Origin: Mauremys mutica
Taxonomy: Eukaryota > Chordata > Testudines > Geoemydidae
Assembly: GCF_020497125.1 (NCBI RefSeq)
Contig: NC_059074.1
Location: forward strand, 190,955,415 to 191,019,414
Direction: 5' to 3'
DNA: 64,000 nucleotides
The first letter of the stretch is position 1. Each line of letters opens with the position of its first letter. The position numbers were made by a program, and so were the translations under genes. Under the pieces are notes generated by a model, which was not told the origin of the DNA, did no database searches, and saw only the letters and a program-made list of their open reading frames with translations. Shown here piece by piece: positions 47,025-58,397 of this stretch.

Positions 47025-47722
47025 TGGTTGTTTAGCAGGCTTCCTGCTTCTGATGTACTTAAAAACATTTTGTTATTACCTTTGGAGTTTTTGGCTAGCC
47101 GTTCTTCAAACTCCTCTTTGGCTTTTCTTATTACACTCTTGCACTTAAGTTGGCAGTGTTTGTGCTCCTTTCTATTTGCCTCATTAGGATTTGACTTCCA
47201 CTTTTTAAAGGAAGTCTTTTTATCTCTCACTGCTTCTTTTACATGGTTGTTAAGCCACGGAGGCTCTTTTTTAGTTCTTTTACTGTTTTTCTTAATTTGG
47301 GGTATACATTGAAGTTGGGCCTCTATTATGGTGTCTTTAAAAAGGGCCCATGCAACTTGCAGGGATTTCACTTTAGTCACTGTACCTTTTAACTTTTGTC
47401 TAACTAACCCCCTCATTTTTGTATAGTTCCCCCCTTTGAAATTAAATGCCACAGTGTTGGGCAGTTGTGTTCTTCCCACCACAGGGATGTTGAATGCTAT
47501 TGTATTATGGTCACTATTTCCAAGTGGTCCTGCTATAGTTACCTCTTGGACTAGCTCCTGCGCTCCACTCAGGATTAAATCTAGAGTTGCCTCTCCCCTT
47601 GTGGGTTCCCGTACCAGCTGCTCCATGAAGCAGTAATTTAAAGTATCGAGAAATTTTATCTCTGCATTTCGTCCTGAAGTGAAATGTTCCCAGTCAATAT
47701 GGGGATAATTGAAATCCCCCAC
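46955..47722 (-). pseudogene. CR1 ORF2 endonuclease, C-terminal part and linker
   Basis: GDFNYPHIDW at the start and LGNSDHNTIAF further on are the catalytic-type motifs of the second half of the APE-like endonuclease. A basic linker follows. Near 47060 a base is missing (tacttaaaaac instead of tactttaaaaac as in the fragment at 45215), so the last residues are out of frame and the true frame continues in the reverse transcriptase ORF ending at 45315. Confidence 0.85.
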
Positions 47723-47734
47723 TATTATTGTGTT

Positions 47735-48121
47735 CTAAATTTTGATAGCCTCTCTAATGTCCCTTAGCATTTCATCATCACTATTACTGTCCTGGTCAGG
47801 TGGTCGATAATAGATCCCTAATGTTATATTTTTACTAGAGCATGACATTTCTATCCATAGAGACTCTATGGAACATGTGGATTCACTTAAGATTTTTACT
47901 TCATTTGAATCTACACTTTCTTTCACATATAGTGCCACTCCTCCCCCTGCATGACCTGTTCTGTCCTTCCAATATATTTTGTACCCCGGAATGATTGTGT
48001 CCCATTGGTTGCTCTCAGTCCACCAGGTTTCTGTGATGCCTATTATATCTATATCCTCCTTTATCACAAGGCACTCTAGTTCACCCATCTTATTATTTAG
48101 ACTTCTGGCATTTGTGTACAA
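47735..48121 (-). pseudogene. CR1 ORF2 endonuclease, N-terminal part
   Basis: 128 codons are open. DIIGITETWW and GGGVALYVKE are typical of the APE-type endonuclease of CR1, which nicks target DNA for reverse transcription. The frame ends in TAG after REAIKI, and the same frame continues directly with NTIIVGDFNYPHIDW, so this is one ORF cut by a nonsense change. Confidence 0.85.
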
Positions 48122-48240
48122 GCACTTTAAAAACTTGTCCCTGTTTATTAGCCTGCCTTTTTCTGATGTGCCAGATTCTTTTTTATGTGACTGTTTATCA
48201 TCTGATCCGGCCCTTACATTATACTTTTCAGTCCTCTGCT

Positions 48241-49595
48241 CCTGACTATATATCTCTACTGGGGGTGTGTCCTAAGCCCCATCCCTCTCACAGAGTTAGC
48301 CAGAGTGGTGCTTATCACTGCCTGTGATCTGCAGCCAGGAACCCCTCTCCTGGAATTAGGTGGTGTAGGGTTTAGGTACCTAAATCTGGGGTTTAAGCAT
48401 CCAACCCTTTGGATCTGGGCCTGGGTTTTGGCATTGACTTCCATGGCCTCTGGATTTCAAGCCCCTAATGACTATTCAATGCTAAACTGCTTTCAGGAAT
48501 AAACTGATGTATCAGAGAAGGGGGGGGGGGAACACAAATAATCTTTATTTAAAGGAGATCAGTATGTCCTGTTCTGCAGTTTTTAGAACCAACACAAAGC
48601 CAGGGGTAAATTGGGTCAATTCACACAACTCAGCAAGCCCAAGTACTTTTTTGTGATAGCTTAGATTCTGGAGCATTAGATGTCACCTTTCATTTGAAAA
48701 TTAAGGGGTTAATTCTCCACAGTGTCCAAGCAGAGGGCTTCCTGATGTTGAGCTGCAAGGGAGCAGCTCTAATGTATGCCTGTGGAGAATCAAGCAAAGC
48801 AAAGCTCCATGTTGCGTTGCCTCTTTCTCTCCCTCTCTGTCAGGATCCTGACAAGGGCATTCTGAGCCAAGGGTCAGGGCAGGGTCAGACTTGAGGCTGG
48901 GAGGATCAGAGGAGTTCTCATAGTCAGGTTCCAGACTAGGGGTCAATACCAAGGATCAGAGTTCAAGTCAGGATTCAGGTTCCAGATCAGGAGGCAAAGT
49001 CCAGATCAAGCCCTGGTCAAAACCAGGAATTCAAGAGCAGGAATGGTTGTAGCAGCTACATGAGATCCACACTATTACCTGTTTGTCCCTTTGGGTTTAT
49101 GTAGGGTAGGGAGCCAATCAGAAGCCATGAGGCTGCTGGCTGTCAGACCCCTTGAGGTGGGACTTTCCATGGTCTGTGTCCACAGAGGGTCATAGGTAAT
49201 GAAGCAACAGCCAATTGCAGATGGCACCATAGTGCTGTCTACTACCTGGCAACTTTACAGGCCTGGCTTCTACACTGGCTGTACCTTAAACTCTCATATC
49301 AGGAGTTGGGAGACAGAAGGTAGACAAACTGCCTCTGCCAGTAGTAATTCCCTCATACACAGGGAGAATGCTCCCTTGAGTATCACCAGCTGCTTTAAGT
49401 GTACATTATGCTGTTTATGCAGCACAGAGTGGCCTTAGCACACCAGAAAATCTAGCCCTCATGGTTTCAGAGAACCTGTTGACACAGAGCCTCCAGGCAG
49501 CCTGAAATGATAGTTCTGAGAAAGGTGAATAACTGCCATTCATCTCTGTGAGGTGTTGATTCTGAAGCCTAATTATACATACAGTATCAACATGA
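48241..49595. other. Right part of an old repeat and unassigned sequence
   Basis: 48260-48420 carries aagccccatccctctcacag, ggaattaggtgg and ggtacctaaatctgg, the continuation of the repeat piece at 44430-44590. A G run lies at 48521-48531. From 48700 to 49440 the sequence is moderately GC-rich with no recognised gene. Confidence 0.4.
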
Positions 49596-49603
49596 ATTAT
49601 TTC

Positions 49604-49759
49604 CAGTGCTTAATTTATAATGAAAGAGGTGCTGGGGCTCAAGCAGGTTTTTTACATTCATAACTGATGCAGCAAGCCCAGAGGTGCCAGGGCTATGAAC
49701 TGCCAATCCACAGGTTCCGGGGCTCAGCCCTGGCAAGCCCAGGCACAAATTAAGCACTG
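49604..49759. mobile_element. hAT short element, 156 bp
   Basis: The ends cagtgcttaattt and aaattaagcactg are exact inverted copies. ATTATTTC and ATTATTTT flank the element (49596-49603, 49760-49767). Confidence 0.8.
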
Positions 49760-49767
49760 ATTATTTT

Positions 49768-50605
49768 ACAGCTGATCAAGCTGATGGACAATCATAGTAT
49801 GTAGATCTGCACAATCTATTGTGAATGGCATCTCATTTTTGTACCATGAGAGGGTAGAGTTTAGTTTGTGGGTAGAGTTTGGAAGAGCACCTCTACTATT
49901 TTTGTCTTATTTGAGTCCTACTCAAAACTGTTCCTAACAAAGGAAAAGAATAAGGCATTTACAAATATTCAAGTAAACATTCAGAAACAGTCCAACACCC
50001 CCAGGCAATGCAAACAATGCACCTTACTGAGTGTTTTAAACCTCAGATGGGATTCCCATTTTTGCTCACTATTTTAGGAGAACCTCTTACTCTGTAAATA
50101 GCTTTTTCCAATGGTAAATAGGCATCAAGGACATTAATCCGTTTGCCTACTGACTGAATTGAGGCTTTCCCCCAGTAATGAAAAATACAACTCCTGGTTC
50201 CTGATAAGGTGTCTTTATATGACCAGTACATCTGACTTTATATATGTTTAAGCCAAGTCCTGGGACATCATTAAATATGCAAACCTGAGGATGAAGAAAA
50301 CCCTGCCCATCCACAGTGCCATCAGTGTACAGCCATTGCAGTCTAGAGCTCTGGAACAGCAGAGACGACATGACTAAATGCTTACAATAGAAAGAAGAAA
50401 TTAAAGTGCAGCTGCACTCGAGTTTTAACTGCCCCTCACATCTCATGAAAAGGATGGTCTGGGTGAGTGTGTGGCCAGTCTTGGTCTTTTGGAACATACA
50501 TAAAAATTTATGTTTGCAAAGAAAAGGAGGTGGAAGATGGAAGCAGATTTGCAGGTGGAAGCCCACCGCCTGCTCAGGTAGCCTCTGACCTCATTGCTGG
50601 GCATG
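49768..50605. other. Intron without recognised feature
   Basis: No exon or element ends were supported here. Confidence 0.4.
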
Positions 50606-50626
50606 GAGTTGCAGTGGCTGCCCACA

Positions 50627-50815
50627 GAGCAGTGGTGGCCAACCTGTGGCCCATGGGCCACATGCAACCCGTCAGGGTAGTCCGCTGGCAGGTTGCCAGA
50701 CCGTTTGTTTACATTTGCACAGCTGCCCGCAGCTCCCAGTGGCTGTGGCTCGCCGTTTCTGGGCAATGGGAGCTGCGAGAAGCGGTGCGGGCCGCAGGAA
50801 CGTGCTAGTCGCCAC
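50627..50815. mobile_element. Partial hAT-like short element
   Basis: The left end cagtggtggccaacctgtgg is typical of this class, and the GC-rich body (tgcccgcagctcccagtggc) resembles the element at 28896. The right end and duplication were not found. Confidence 0.5.
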
Positions 50816-51257
50816 TTCTGTTAACCCCTCCCCTCCCCAATTCCAGGATATTGTAGTGCAGTATTGGCAGTCTGAAGAGAAATTCCCTCCCTCAGGGGAA
50901 GAACATCAAGGAAACTAGGAAAGAGTAGCTGGTAGCCTTCACTCAAGGGATCTAGATAGCCTGGGGTAATGGAGGTCGGGTGGGAAGACCTTCTCCTAGG
51001 TATAGTATACACTGTGAGGAAGGTGGACTTAACATACTGTACAGCTGAAAAGGAACAAAAGTCTTCAGCCTTACCTGGAAGGACGTACTCTGGCATATGT
51101 TATATCCATCAGCAGCCTCCTTCTTCAGAATATGCTGTGTACTGGACTCAGCAGGTCAAAGATATTAACAAAGCTGAACAAGGGACTCAGTTATAGGATT
51201 CCAGTAGCTGTCTGAGGACAGAGGATTTGTTCAGGAGGTCTTATCTGTTGTCTACAA

Positions 51258-51928
51258 CAGTGGTTTTCAAACTTTTTTCCTGGTGACCCAGTTGAAGAAA
51301 ATTGTTGATGGCTGCGACCCAACGGAGCTGGGGATGAGGGGTTTGGGGTGTGGAAGGGGCTCAGGGCTGGGGCAGAGGGTTGGGGTGAGGGCTGTGGAGT
51401 GAGGCTGGGAATGAGGGGTTCAGGGTGTGGGAGGGGACTCTGGGCTGGGGAAGGCGGTTGGGGTGCAGGAAGGGATCTGGGCTGGGTGTGCAGGCTCTGG
51501 GGTGGGGCTGGGATGAGGACTTTGGGGTGCAGGAAGGGGCTCCAGGTTAGGAAGGACTCAGGGCTGGGGAAGGGGATTGGGGCGTGGGGTTGGGGGCTTA
51601 CCTCAGGCAGCTCCTGGTCAGCAGCACAGTGGTGGTGGTGGGGGGTGTATGGCAGGCTTTCTGCCTGCCCTGGGACCGTGCTGCGCCCCAGAAGCGGCCA
51701 GCAGCAGGTCTGGCTCCTAGGCCTCATGGCTCCCCCTGTCCTAGCAGCCGGACCTGCTGCTGGCCGCTTCTGTCAGAACAGGTAGGGACTAACCTGCCTT
51801 AGCCGGACAGCACCGCTGACAGTACTTTTAACGGCCCAGTTGGTGATGCTGACCAGAGCTGCCGCGACCCAGTGCCTTAGATTCTGTGACCCAGTACTGG
51901 GTCGTGACCCGCAGTTTGAAAACCACTG
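51258..51928. mobile_element. hAT short element, 671 bp
   Basis: The ends cagtggttttcaaac and gtttgaaaaccactg are exact inverted copies. GTCTACAA flanks both sides (51250-51257, 51929-51936). The purine-rich body repeats ggggctcagggctgggg-type words, giving a G-rich plus strand. ORFs inside are compositional. Confidence 0.9.
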
Positions 51929-51936
51929 GTCTACAA

Positions 51937-52344
51937 GATACTGTCCAGTTGTAATGTGCAATGAGTAGTCTGTTTCTGGTGCTAGCAGTGATTGCTGATG
52001 TGTTGCTGTGAAAAGTGCCTCTATATAACATTAATCTTGAGGGTATAAAGATTTCTTGAGGGATGACCATAGTCATGAGATAATTGTCTCAAAATCAGAT
52101 AACACAATAACGCTCTTAAAAATTACCTGTAAGGGGGTGGGGGTGATGGTGTTTTACACTCGTATTTTTATTGATTTATTTTTGGTTTATTTATGGTGTA
52201 CCACCAATGGCCTGAAAAATTAGTACACCTTTTTTTCTTCTTCCTGGAAAAGTCAGGAATGTAAAGTCTCAAGTTCCTTGTTTTTGCTAGCTATCTCCTT
52301 GGAGAATGAAAAAAGTGAAATGTGATCTTTCTCAGTCCTGAATC
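51937..52344. other. Intron without recognised feature
   Basis: AT-rich spacer between two hAT-type elements. Confidence 0.4.
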
Positions 52345-52349
52345 TAAGA

Positions 52350-53540
52350 CAGGGGTTCTCACAACAAATTTTTTTTGGTAGCCTCAGTGTGTGGCCACCA
52401 ACTCTTGCTGGTGGCCACGCACTGACACTTTTTCCTAAAATACTTTATTAGCGTTGGGAAAAACAAATAAATATGCATGTATACACATCCAGATCATTGT
52501 AATTTATTTATGTAGGTTTTTTTTTGCGGACTCAATAATAAATATAATGCTGTGAAAAGTGATATTTGTATGTTTGTTAACATCACTTTTCACAGCAAAT
52601 CTGGCAAGTTATGAACTGGATGGAGGGGTCGGGGGTAAGGCAGTGGGGGCCAGGGAGGATGGATGGAGGGGTGGAGGGTGAGACAGCAAAGGCTGGAGAT
52701 GTGGATCGGCACCTGGGGCCGGGAGTTGATGCCCTGGGCCAGCACCCACTGGATCCCAGGGTGAGCATCCACAGTTGCATGGCTAGAGCCGGGGATCACC
52801 ACCCACTACCATGCAGCCGGGGTTGGAACCCGGAGCCAGCACCTGCTGCTGTGCGACCAAGGCCGGGGGTCGGGAGTTGGCACTTGGGGTATATGCCTGC
52901 TGCTGCACAGCCGGGGTTAGGAGTCAGTGGCCTGGGCCAGCACCCACCAGAGCCTGCTGCTGCACAACCGAGACTGGAGGTCGGCATCCAGGGCCAGCAC
53001 CTGCCAGAGCCTGGAGTTGGTGCCCATTGCTGTGTTACCAGGGCTGGCAATCTGCATCCGGGGCTGAGGATCGGCGCCTATGGCCAGCACCTGCCGGAAC
53101 CCCGGGTCGATATCCAGGAGCAGTGCCCGGGGTCAGCGGCCAGGGCTGGGGGTCGGAGCACGCAGCGTGGGGGTTGGCTGATGCCAGGGTTTGGGACTAG
53201 CGCTTGGGTGCTGTGCCTGCTGCTGCACAGACAGGGCTAGGGGTTGGCATCCAGAGCCATCACCCACCAGAGCCCAAGGCCAGCACCGGGGATCTGCACC
53301 CAGCGCCGGCAGCCGCTGGAGTTCAGGGTGAGCGCCTGGGACCGGCACCTGGGGTCAGTGATTAGGGCTGGGGGTCAGAGCGCACGGACAGGGGTCAGTG
53401 CCTGGGGCCAGCAGCTGCTGGCGGGATTGGAGGTCAGTGCCATGCAGCCAGAGCAGGGATTGGAGCCCGCCGCCATGCGGCCAGCGGTTGGAGTCTGAAG
53501 CCCCATGGCCGGAGGCCTAGTCTGCTCTGTGCAGATGCAG
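52350..53540. repeat. hAT-like element with a degenerate GC-rich tandem array
   Basis: The left end caggggttctcacaacaaat marks an element start. An internal hairpin pairs gctgtgaaaagtgatatttg with acatcacttttcacagc near 52550-52595. From about 52690 to 53500 variants of ggccagcacctgctgctgtg and ccggggttgggagtc repeat irregularly every 40-60 bp. The right end was not identified. Confidence 0.5.
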
Positions 53541-53616
53541 GTTGGTAATACTGCATTCATTATGCTGATGTCACATTTTCAAGGTTTCCAGGTTTACTCT
53601 GCAACCATAAGGATTA

Positions 53617-53700
53617 GAGACTTGAGGTGTAATCCTGGCCCCATTGAAATCAGTGGCAAAACTCTCATTGGCTTCAGTGAGACTAGGATTTCATGCTTAC
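53617..53700. mobile_element. Palindromic short element
   Basis: ggtgtaatcctggccccatt faces gtgagactaggatttcatgc across aaatcagtggcaaaactctc. Same type as the one near 2665. Confidence 0.55.
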
Positions 53701-54053
53701 TTTTTAAAATAACTGCTCAGTTTCTGGAGAACAAGGTGGCAGCCTTAAAAAAAACAAACAAATAAACAAAAAAAAGGCAAAGTCATCTGAAACAATGTGA
53801 CCCAGCCCAATTTGACCCCTGAATCCACAGAACTGTTAATATCACCCCAAGCCTGCTCTATACATGGAACTCTTGAGTCTGTAACTAGAGCTGTTACACT
53901 CCTTTATGGTTGGGGCAGATCTAGAGGTGTGATCTTGTCCCAGGATGTATAAATGCATATTTATTACACAGAATCAGGGCGTGTTAAACATTTATTTGGA
54001 ATGAATATAGAATAATAGTAAGTGTGCTCTTATGTTTTTTTCTTTTCCCCCAG
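53701..54053. other. Intron before exon 5
   Basis: An A-rich run (aaacaaacaaataaac) and no other feature. Confidence 0.4.
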
Positions 54054-54245
54054 GATAGTTTGTTAGTTGAAATGGAGGAGTTAAAAGCCCAGCTGCAAAG
54101 AATTCAGAATAATGAGGAAAAACAAGCTCAGATGACCAAAATGAAGCAAAGCAAGTTGGTTCTTGAAATGGAAGAGTTAAAGTCCCAACTTGAAAAAACA
54201 AAGGAGCGGGAAAGGCAAAAAGTATCAGTTTTAGAAAATGAGAAG
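54054..54245 (+). CDS. Exon 5 of the coiled-coil gene, with an internal 32-residue repeat
   Basis: The acceptor is very strong (tgtttttttcttttcccccag). The reading is 64 codons in phase 0, starting DSLLVEMEEL and ending LENEK. The donor is taken as GAGAAG|gtgctt, which is weak but keeps phase 0; a later TTT|gtaaag site at 54283 is a better consensus but would leave phase 2. The segment is almost pure coiled coil. Two similar blocks, VEMEELKAQL at residue 5 and LEMEELKSQL at residue 37, lie 32 residues apart, suggesting a 96-bp internal duplication within the exon. Coding status is clear; the exact 3' end is less certain. Confidence 0.75.
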
Positions 54246-54409
54246 GTGCTTATGAAAGGACGTGTGTTTGCACTGAATTTGTAAAGGCTGCACTGCATGT
54301 TAACACACTGGAGTTTACTTGTCAGCGTCTTTGATAATAGTCAGAGTGTGGCAATATTGGCAAAAAGTGGCTTGTTGCTTCTTTTTTAGTGTAATACATA
54401 AGCAAGGGG

Positions 54410-55370
54410 TAGGGTTGCCAGGTGTCTGGTTTTCAGCTGGCCCACCGGGTCGAAAAGGGACCCTGGCGGCTCCGTCAGCACTGCCAAACGGGCCGCTAAA
54501 ATCCGGTCAGCAGTGCTGCAGGTCTAAGGCAGACTAGTCCCTACCTGTCCTGGCACCGTGCTGTGCCCTGGAAGCGGCCAGCAGGTCTGGCTCCTAGGCG
54601 GGGTGGCCACGGGGCTCTGTGATTCCTGCCCTGAGCACTGACTCCGCACTCCCATTGGCCAGGAATCACAGGCAATGGGAGCAGGGGGAGACCTGCCGGC
54701 GAGAGCAGCGCGCGGAGCCTCCTGGCCCTCCCGCCTAAGAGCCAGACCTGCTCCTGGCTGCTTCCAGGGCGCAGCGCGGTGCCAGAACAGGCAGGGACCC
54801 TGCCTTAGCCCCGCTGTGCTGCTTACCAGGAGCTTCCGGAGGTAAGCCCGTGCCCCAACCCCGAGCCCCCCCTCAAACCTGGAGCCTCCTCCTGCACCCC
54901 AAACCCCTGACCCCCAGCTCCACCCCAGAGCCTGCACCCCCAGCCCAGAGCTCTCACCCCTCCCACACCTCCACCCCCTGCCTCAACCCACAGCCCCCTC
55001 CCACATTCTGAATCCCTCAGCCCCAACCTGGAGCCCACCCCCTGCACCCTAAACCTCTCATGCCCAGCCCCACCCCAGAGCCCACACCCCCAGTTGGAAC
55101 CCTCACTCCCTCTCACACCCCAATTCCCTGCCCCAGCCCAGAGCCCCCTCCCACACCCTGAACCCCACCCCAGAGCCCACACCCCCATTTAGAGCCCTCA
55201 CTCACTCACTTCCATACCCCACCCCCCTGCCCCAGCCCAGTGAAAGTGAGCGAGGGTGGGGGAGAGCGAGCCACTGAGGGAGGGGGAATGTAGTGACCGG
55301 GGGGGGGCCTTCAGGGAAGGGGCGGGGCCAGGGTGTTTGGTTTTGTGCAATGAGAAAGTTGGCAACCCTA
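54410..55370. mobile_element. hAT-like element, 961 bp, beside exon 5
   Basis: The ends tagggttgcc and ggcaaccc ta are inverted. GCAAGGGG (54402-54409) and GTAAGGGG (55371-55378) flank it, a 7-of-8 match. It lies 165 bp after the exon ending at 54245. The body is C-rich (ccccagcccagagc-type words), and its ORFs are compositional. Confidence 0.75.
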
Positions 55371-55985
55371 GTAAGGGGCCAATCTTGTGTCACTGAAATC
55401 TGTTTGTTCTTCCACTGACTTCTGTGATTCGGGATCAGGCCTAAACAGGGAGCTAGCCTGCGATATTGCATAGTAGCTTTCAGGAAGATGGCTATTTACT
55501 GTTTTTTCAGCTAAGACCAGCTTTGGGGGTTCCTGTTATGGCAGAAGAATGTAGTCAGGGTAGAGTCTTTCTCCTTCACTATATAGTTAACATGATCACT
55601 GGGTTGTTTTCAGTAACTGAGGTTGCATTTACTCTAAAACTCTGACATGATACACACAAATTAGTGCCTTGCTACTGTGCACCATCCAAAATACTTACAG
55701 ATTGTACCCAAAGTGAAGTATAAACTCCCAGTGTAAACATTTGAAGAGACAGTTAAGTTTTTTATACATATTAACACCTTTATTAATTATTATTATTAGC
55801 AGCAGCAGCACAGTGCCTAGGAGTCCTAGTCATGGACCAGGACCCCAATGTGCTAGGAGCTGTACAAACACAGAAAAAGATGGTTGTTGCCCCAAGAGCT
55901 TGCAATCTAAATAAAAGACAAGATACAACAGATGGATACAGACAGTTGGGGGAGAGCAAGTAAACAATGAGACAGTACTGGTCAG

Positions 55986-56339
55986 CAGGGCCGGCTCTGC
56001 AGTTTTCGCTGCCCCAAGCAGCATGCGGAATTGCCGACGCAGGGGGCGGGGGCAGTCCGTGTGCCGTTAGGGCGGCAGGCCTGTTTCTGCGGGGGCGGCA
56101 ATTCGGTGGCAGCTTCTATGTTTAGCTGAAGCCGCCCCTGACAGCTAAACATAGAAGCTGCTGCAGAATTACTGCCACTGCGGAAAGCGCCTGCCACCCT
56201 AAGGGCACACGGACTGCCCCCGCCGTCCGCGGCGGCAATGCGGCGCGCTGCTTGGGGGCAAAACAACAGGGACTGCCGCCCCTTGCAGATCGCCGCCCCA
56301 AGCACCAGCTTGGAATGCTGGTGCCTGGAGCCGGCCCTG
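55986..56339. mobile_element. hAT short element in L2
   Basis: The ends cagggccggctct and ggagccggccctg are inverted. CTGGTCAG (55978-55985) and CTAGTCAG (56340-56347) flank it. The centre carries a hairpin of gcagcttctatgtttagct with its inverse. Confidence 0.88.
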
Positions 56340-56813
56340 CTAGTCAGCATGAGAGGCAATAGTCTCAGCACACCAGCAGCCTAACCCCTGTAAAATTTTT
56401 TGGTAGGTATCTTGGCAAAGAGAGTTTTAAGGAAGATTTTGAGAGAGTATAATGTATTAGTTCTGTGGATGTTTATGGGGAGCTCCTCCCATGCGTGAGG
56501 AGCCGCATGGGAGAAAGCACAAAGGAGTCTGAAAATTTAACGAGGGAGTGATGGAAGGGCTAGATGGAGGCAGGAATCAACATTTCAGTACTGAATGGGA
56601 GATGACAGAGTAGGGTGGGGATTGGCCGTGAAGGGCCTTGAAAGTGAAGTCAGCTATCTTACGTTTGATTCTCTAGAGAAGAGGGAGCCAGTGAAGGGAT
56701 GCAAAGGGATGACATGGTAAAGCAATGCACTAGGAAAGTGATCTTTGCAGCAGCATGCTGAATGGACATGAGGGGGGCAAGATTGTCAGAGAAAAGGATG
56801 TTGCAGTAATTGA

Positions 56814-57622
56814 GGGTATGGCTACACTTACAAATCTGCAGCGCTGGTCGTCCAGCTGTGCAGGGAAAGCGCTGGTGTGTGGCCACACTCACAGCTACCA
56901 GCGCTGGTGTGTGGCCGCATTTGCAGCGCTGTTGGGAGTGATGCATTATGGGCAGCTATCCCAGCATTCAAGTGGCAGCAACGTGCTTTTCAAAAGAGGG
57001 GGTTGGGGTGGGGCGTAGTGTGACAGGGAGCGGGCGAGAGAGAGAGAGTGGATTTTTGGAGCCAACACTGTGTGTTTAGCTTCCTGCCTTGAAAAATCGG
57101 AACATGTTCCCGATCCCTTACCCTTAACTCTTAACTGCAAACAGCCTGCAGCCAACGGACTCCCTCTCTCCCCTCTGCCCCGTTTCTGTCAAGCAAACAC
57201 TCACTCCCTGCCTGCCTCATTATCTCATTTGATTGTTCACAGATTGATCACAGCAAACAGGAGCTGTGTTTGTAGATAAGCAGCTCCGGAATCAACGGAT
57301 CAACGGAGCTACGGAGCTCTGAGTTAACAACAAAACAAAGAGAGGCTGCATAACAAAACAAAGAGAGTAATTTATAAAAGCATTCTGGGATATCTGCTAA
57401 TACCCTGGAGGCCAATAACAGCACTGGTGTGTGGCCACACTTGATGACCAGCGCTGCAGCACCAGCGCTGCAATCTTTATTCCCCATGCTGAGCCAGGTG
57501 TGCGGCCAGCGCTGCAGCCAGGGAGTTGCAGCACTGGATGTGCCCTGCAGGTGTGGACACTTACTAATTGCATGGCTGGAAAGCCTCCACCAGCGCTGTA
57601 ACTCGCAAGTGTAGCCATACCC
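56814..57622. mobile_element. Non-autonomous Harbinger element related to the one at 22656
   Basis: It begins gggtatggctacacttacaa and ends with cgcaagtgtagccataccc, an inverted pair close to the ends of the autonomous element. The right flank is TAA and the left flank TGA, consistent with one mutated TAA duplication. The subterminal agcgctgg and gtgtggccac words are shared. The central sequence holds no transposase. It interrupts an antisense L2 copy. Confidence 0.8.
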
Positions 57623-58051
57623 TAAGATGCAACGTGATGAGAGGCTGGGTGAAAGTTTTAGCTGTGTGGATGGACAGGAAAAATCATATTTTAGAGATGT
57701 TATCCAGAAAGAATCTGCAAGACTAAGACATAGCCTGAATGTGAGGTGCTAGAGAAATGTGACAAAGATGACACCCAGGTTACAGGCAGGGTGATGGTAT
57801 TGTCCACAATAATCAAGAAAGGAGGTAGCAGGGAGAGTTTTGGAAGGGGCGATTAAGAGCTCTGTTTTAGCCATGTTGAGCTCGAGCTGATATTTAGACA
57901 TCCACAAGGAGACGTCAGACAGATAGGCAGAGATTTTAGTTTGGACACAAGGAGATGGGTCTGGAGTAGAGAGGTAGTAGTCAGTAGTCAGAATGGAGTG
58001 GTAGTTGAACTTGTGTTTGCAAATGAGATTACCCAGAGATAAGGTATAGAG

Positions 58052-58397
58052 CAGTGATACTCAGGCCTCAGTGGTTCAGGAGCCAAATTAGTGATCAACA
58101 TTACCCAAAAGAGCCACAGTTGTGTGAATTCATTGTTTTATTTACTATAGTACTATATATAATAATATTCATGCAAGAAAACATGTGATCATAGTAAAAG
58201 CATCCTGATTGGTTAATAATTTAGTGCAAGTTAATCATTTAATTGGTTAGTAACATACTAAAAGCATCCTGCTTGGTTAATAACTTAGATTGGTTAATAG
58301 TTAAATCACACAGTGTTTTAATATGTGCTGCAAAGAGCCGCGGGAGACACATTAAAGAGCCATTTGCAGCTAGCAATCCTCAGTCTGAGTACCACTG
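58052..58397. mobile_element. hAT short element in L2
   Basis: The ends cagtgatactcag and ctgagtaccactg are inverted. The flanks gtatagag and atgtagac match at only 5 of 8 positions, so the duplication is decayed. An internal word (agcatcctgattggttaat) is repeated about 75 bp apart. Confidence 0.7.

Larger units (their letters stand above)
44808..48240 (-). mobile_element. CR1 LINE, near-complete ORF2, recently active type
   Basis: On the minus strand it runs from the endonuclease (48121) through the reverse transcriptase to a 3' region ending in repeated acataagaa units (44815-44850), the usual CR1 tail. The 5' end is truncated. It has one nonsense change between the endonuclease pieces, a one-base deletion near 47060, and a 299-bp insertion at 45084-45382. 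Otherwise it is far better preserved than the copy at 12741. Confidence 0.93.

Noticed and set aside
55516..55560. Possible small exon after ttactgttttttcag
   Set aside because: One frame is open but it leaves phase 1 and does not fit the neighbouring phase-0 exons.
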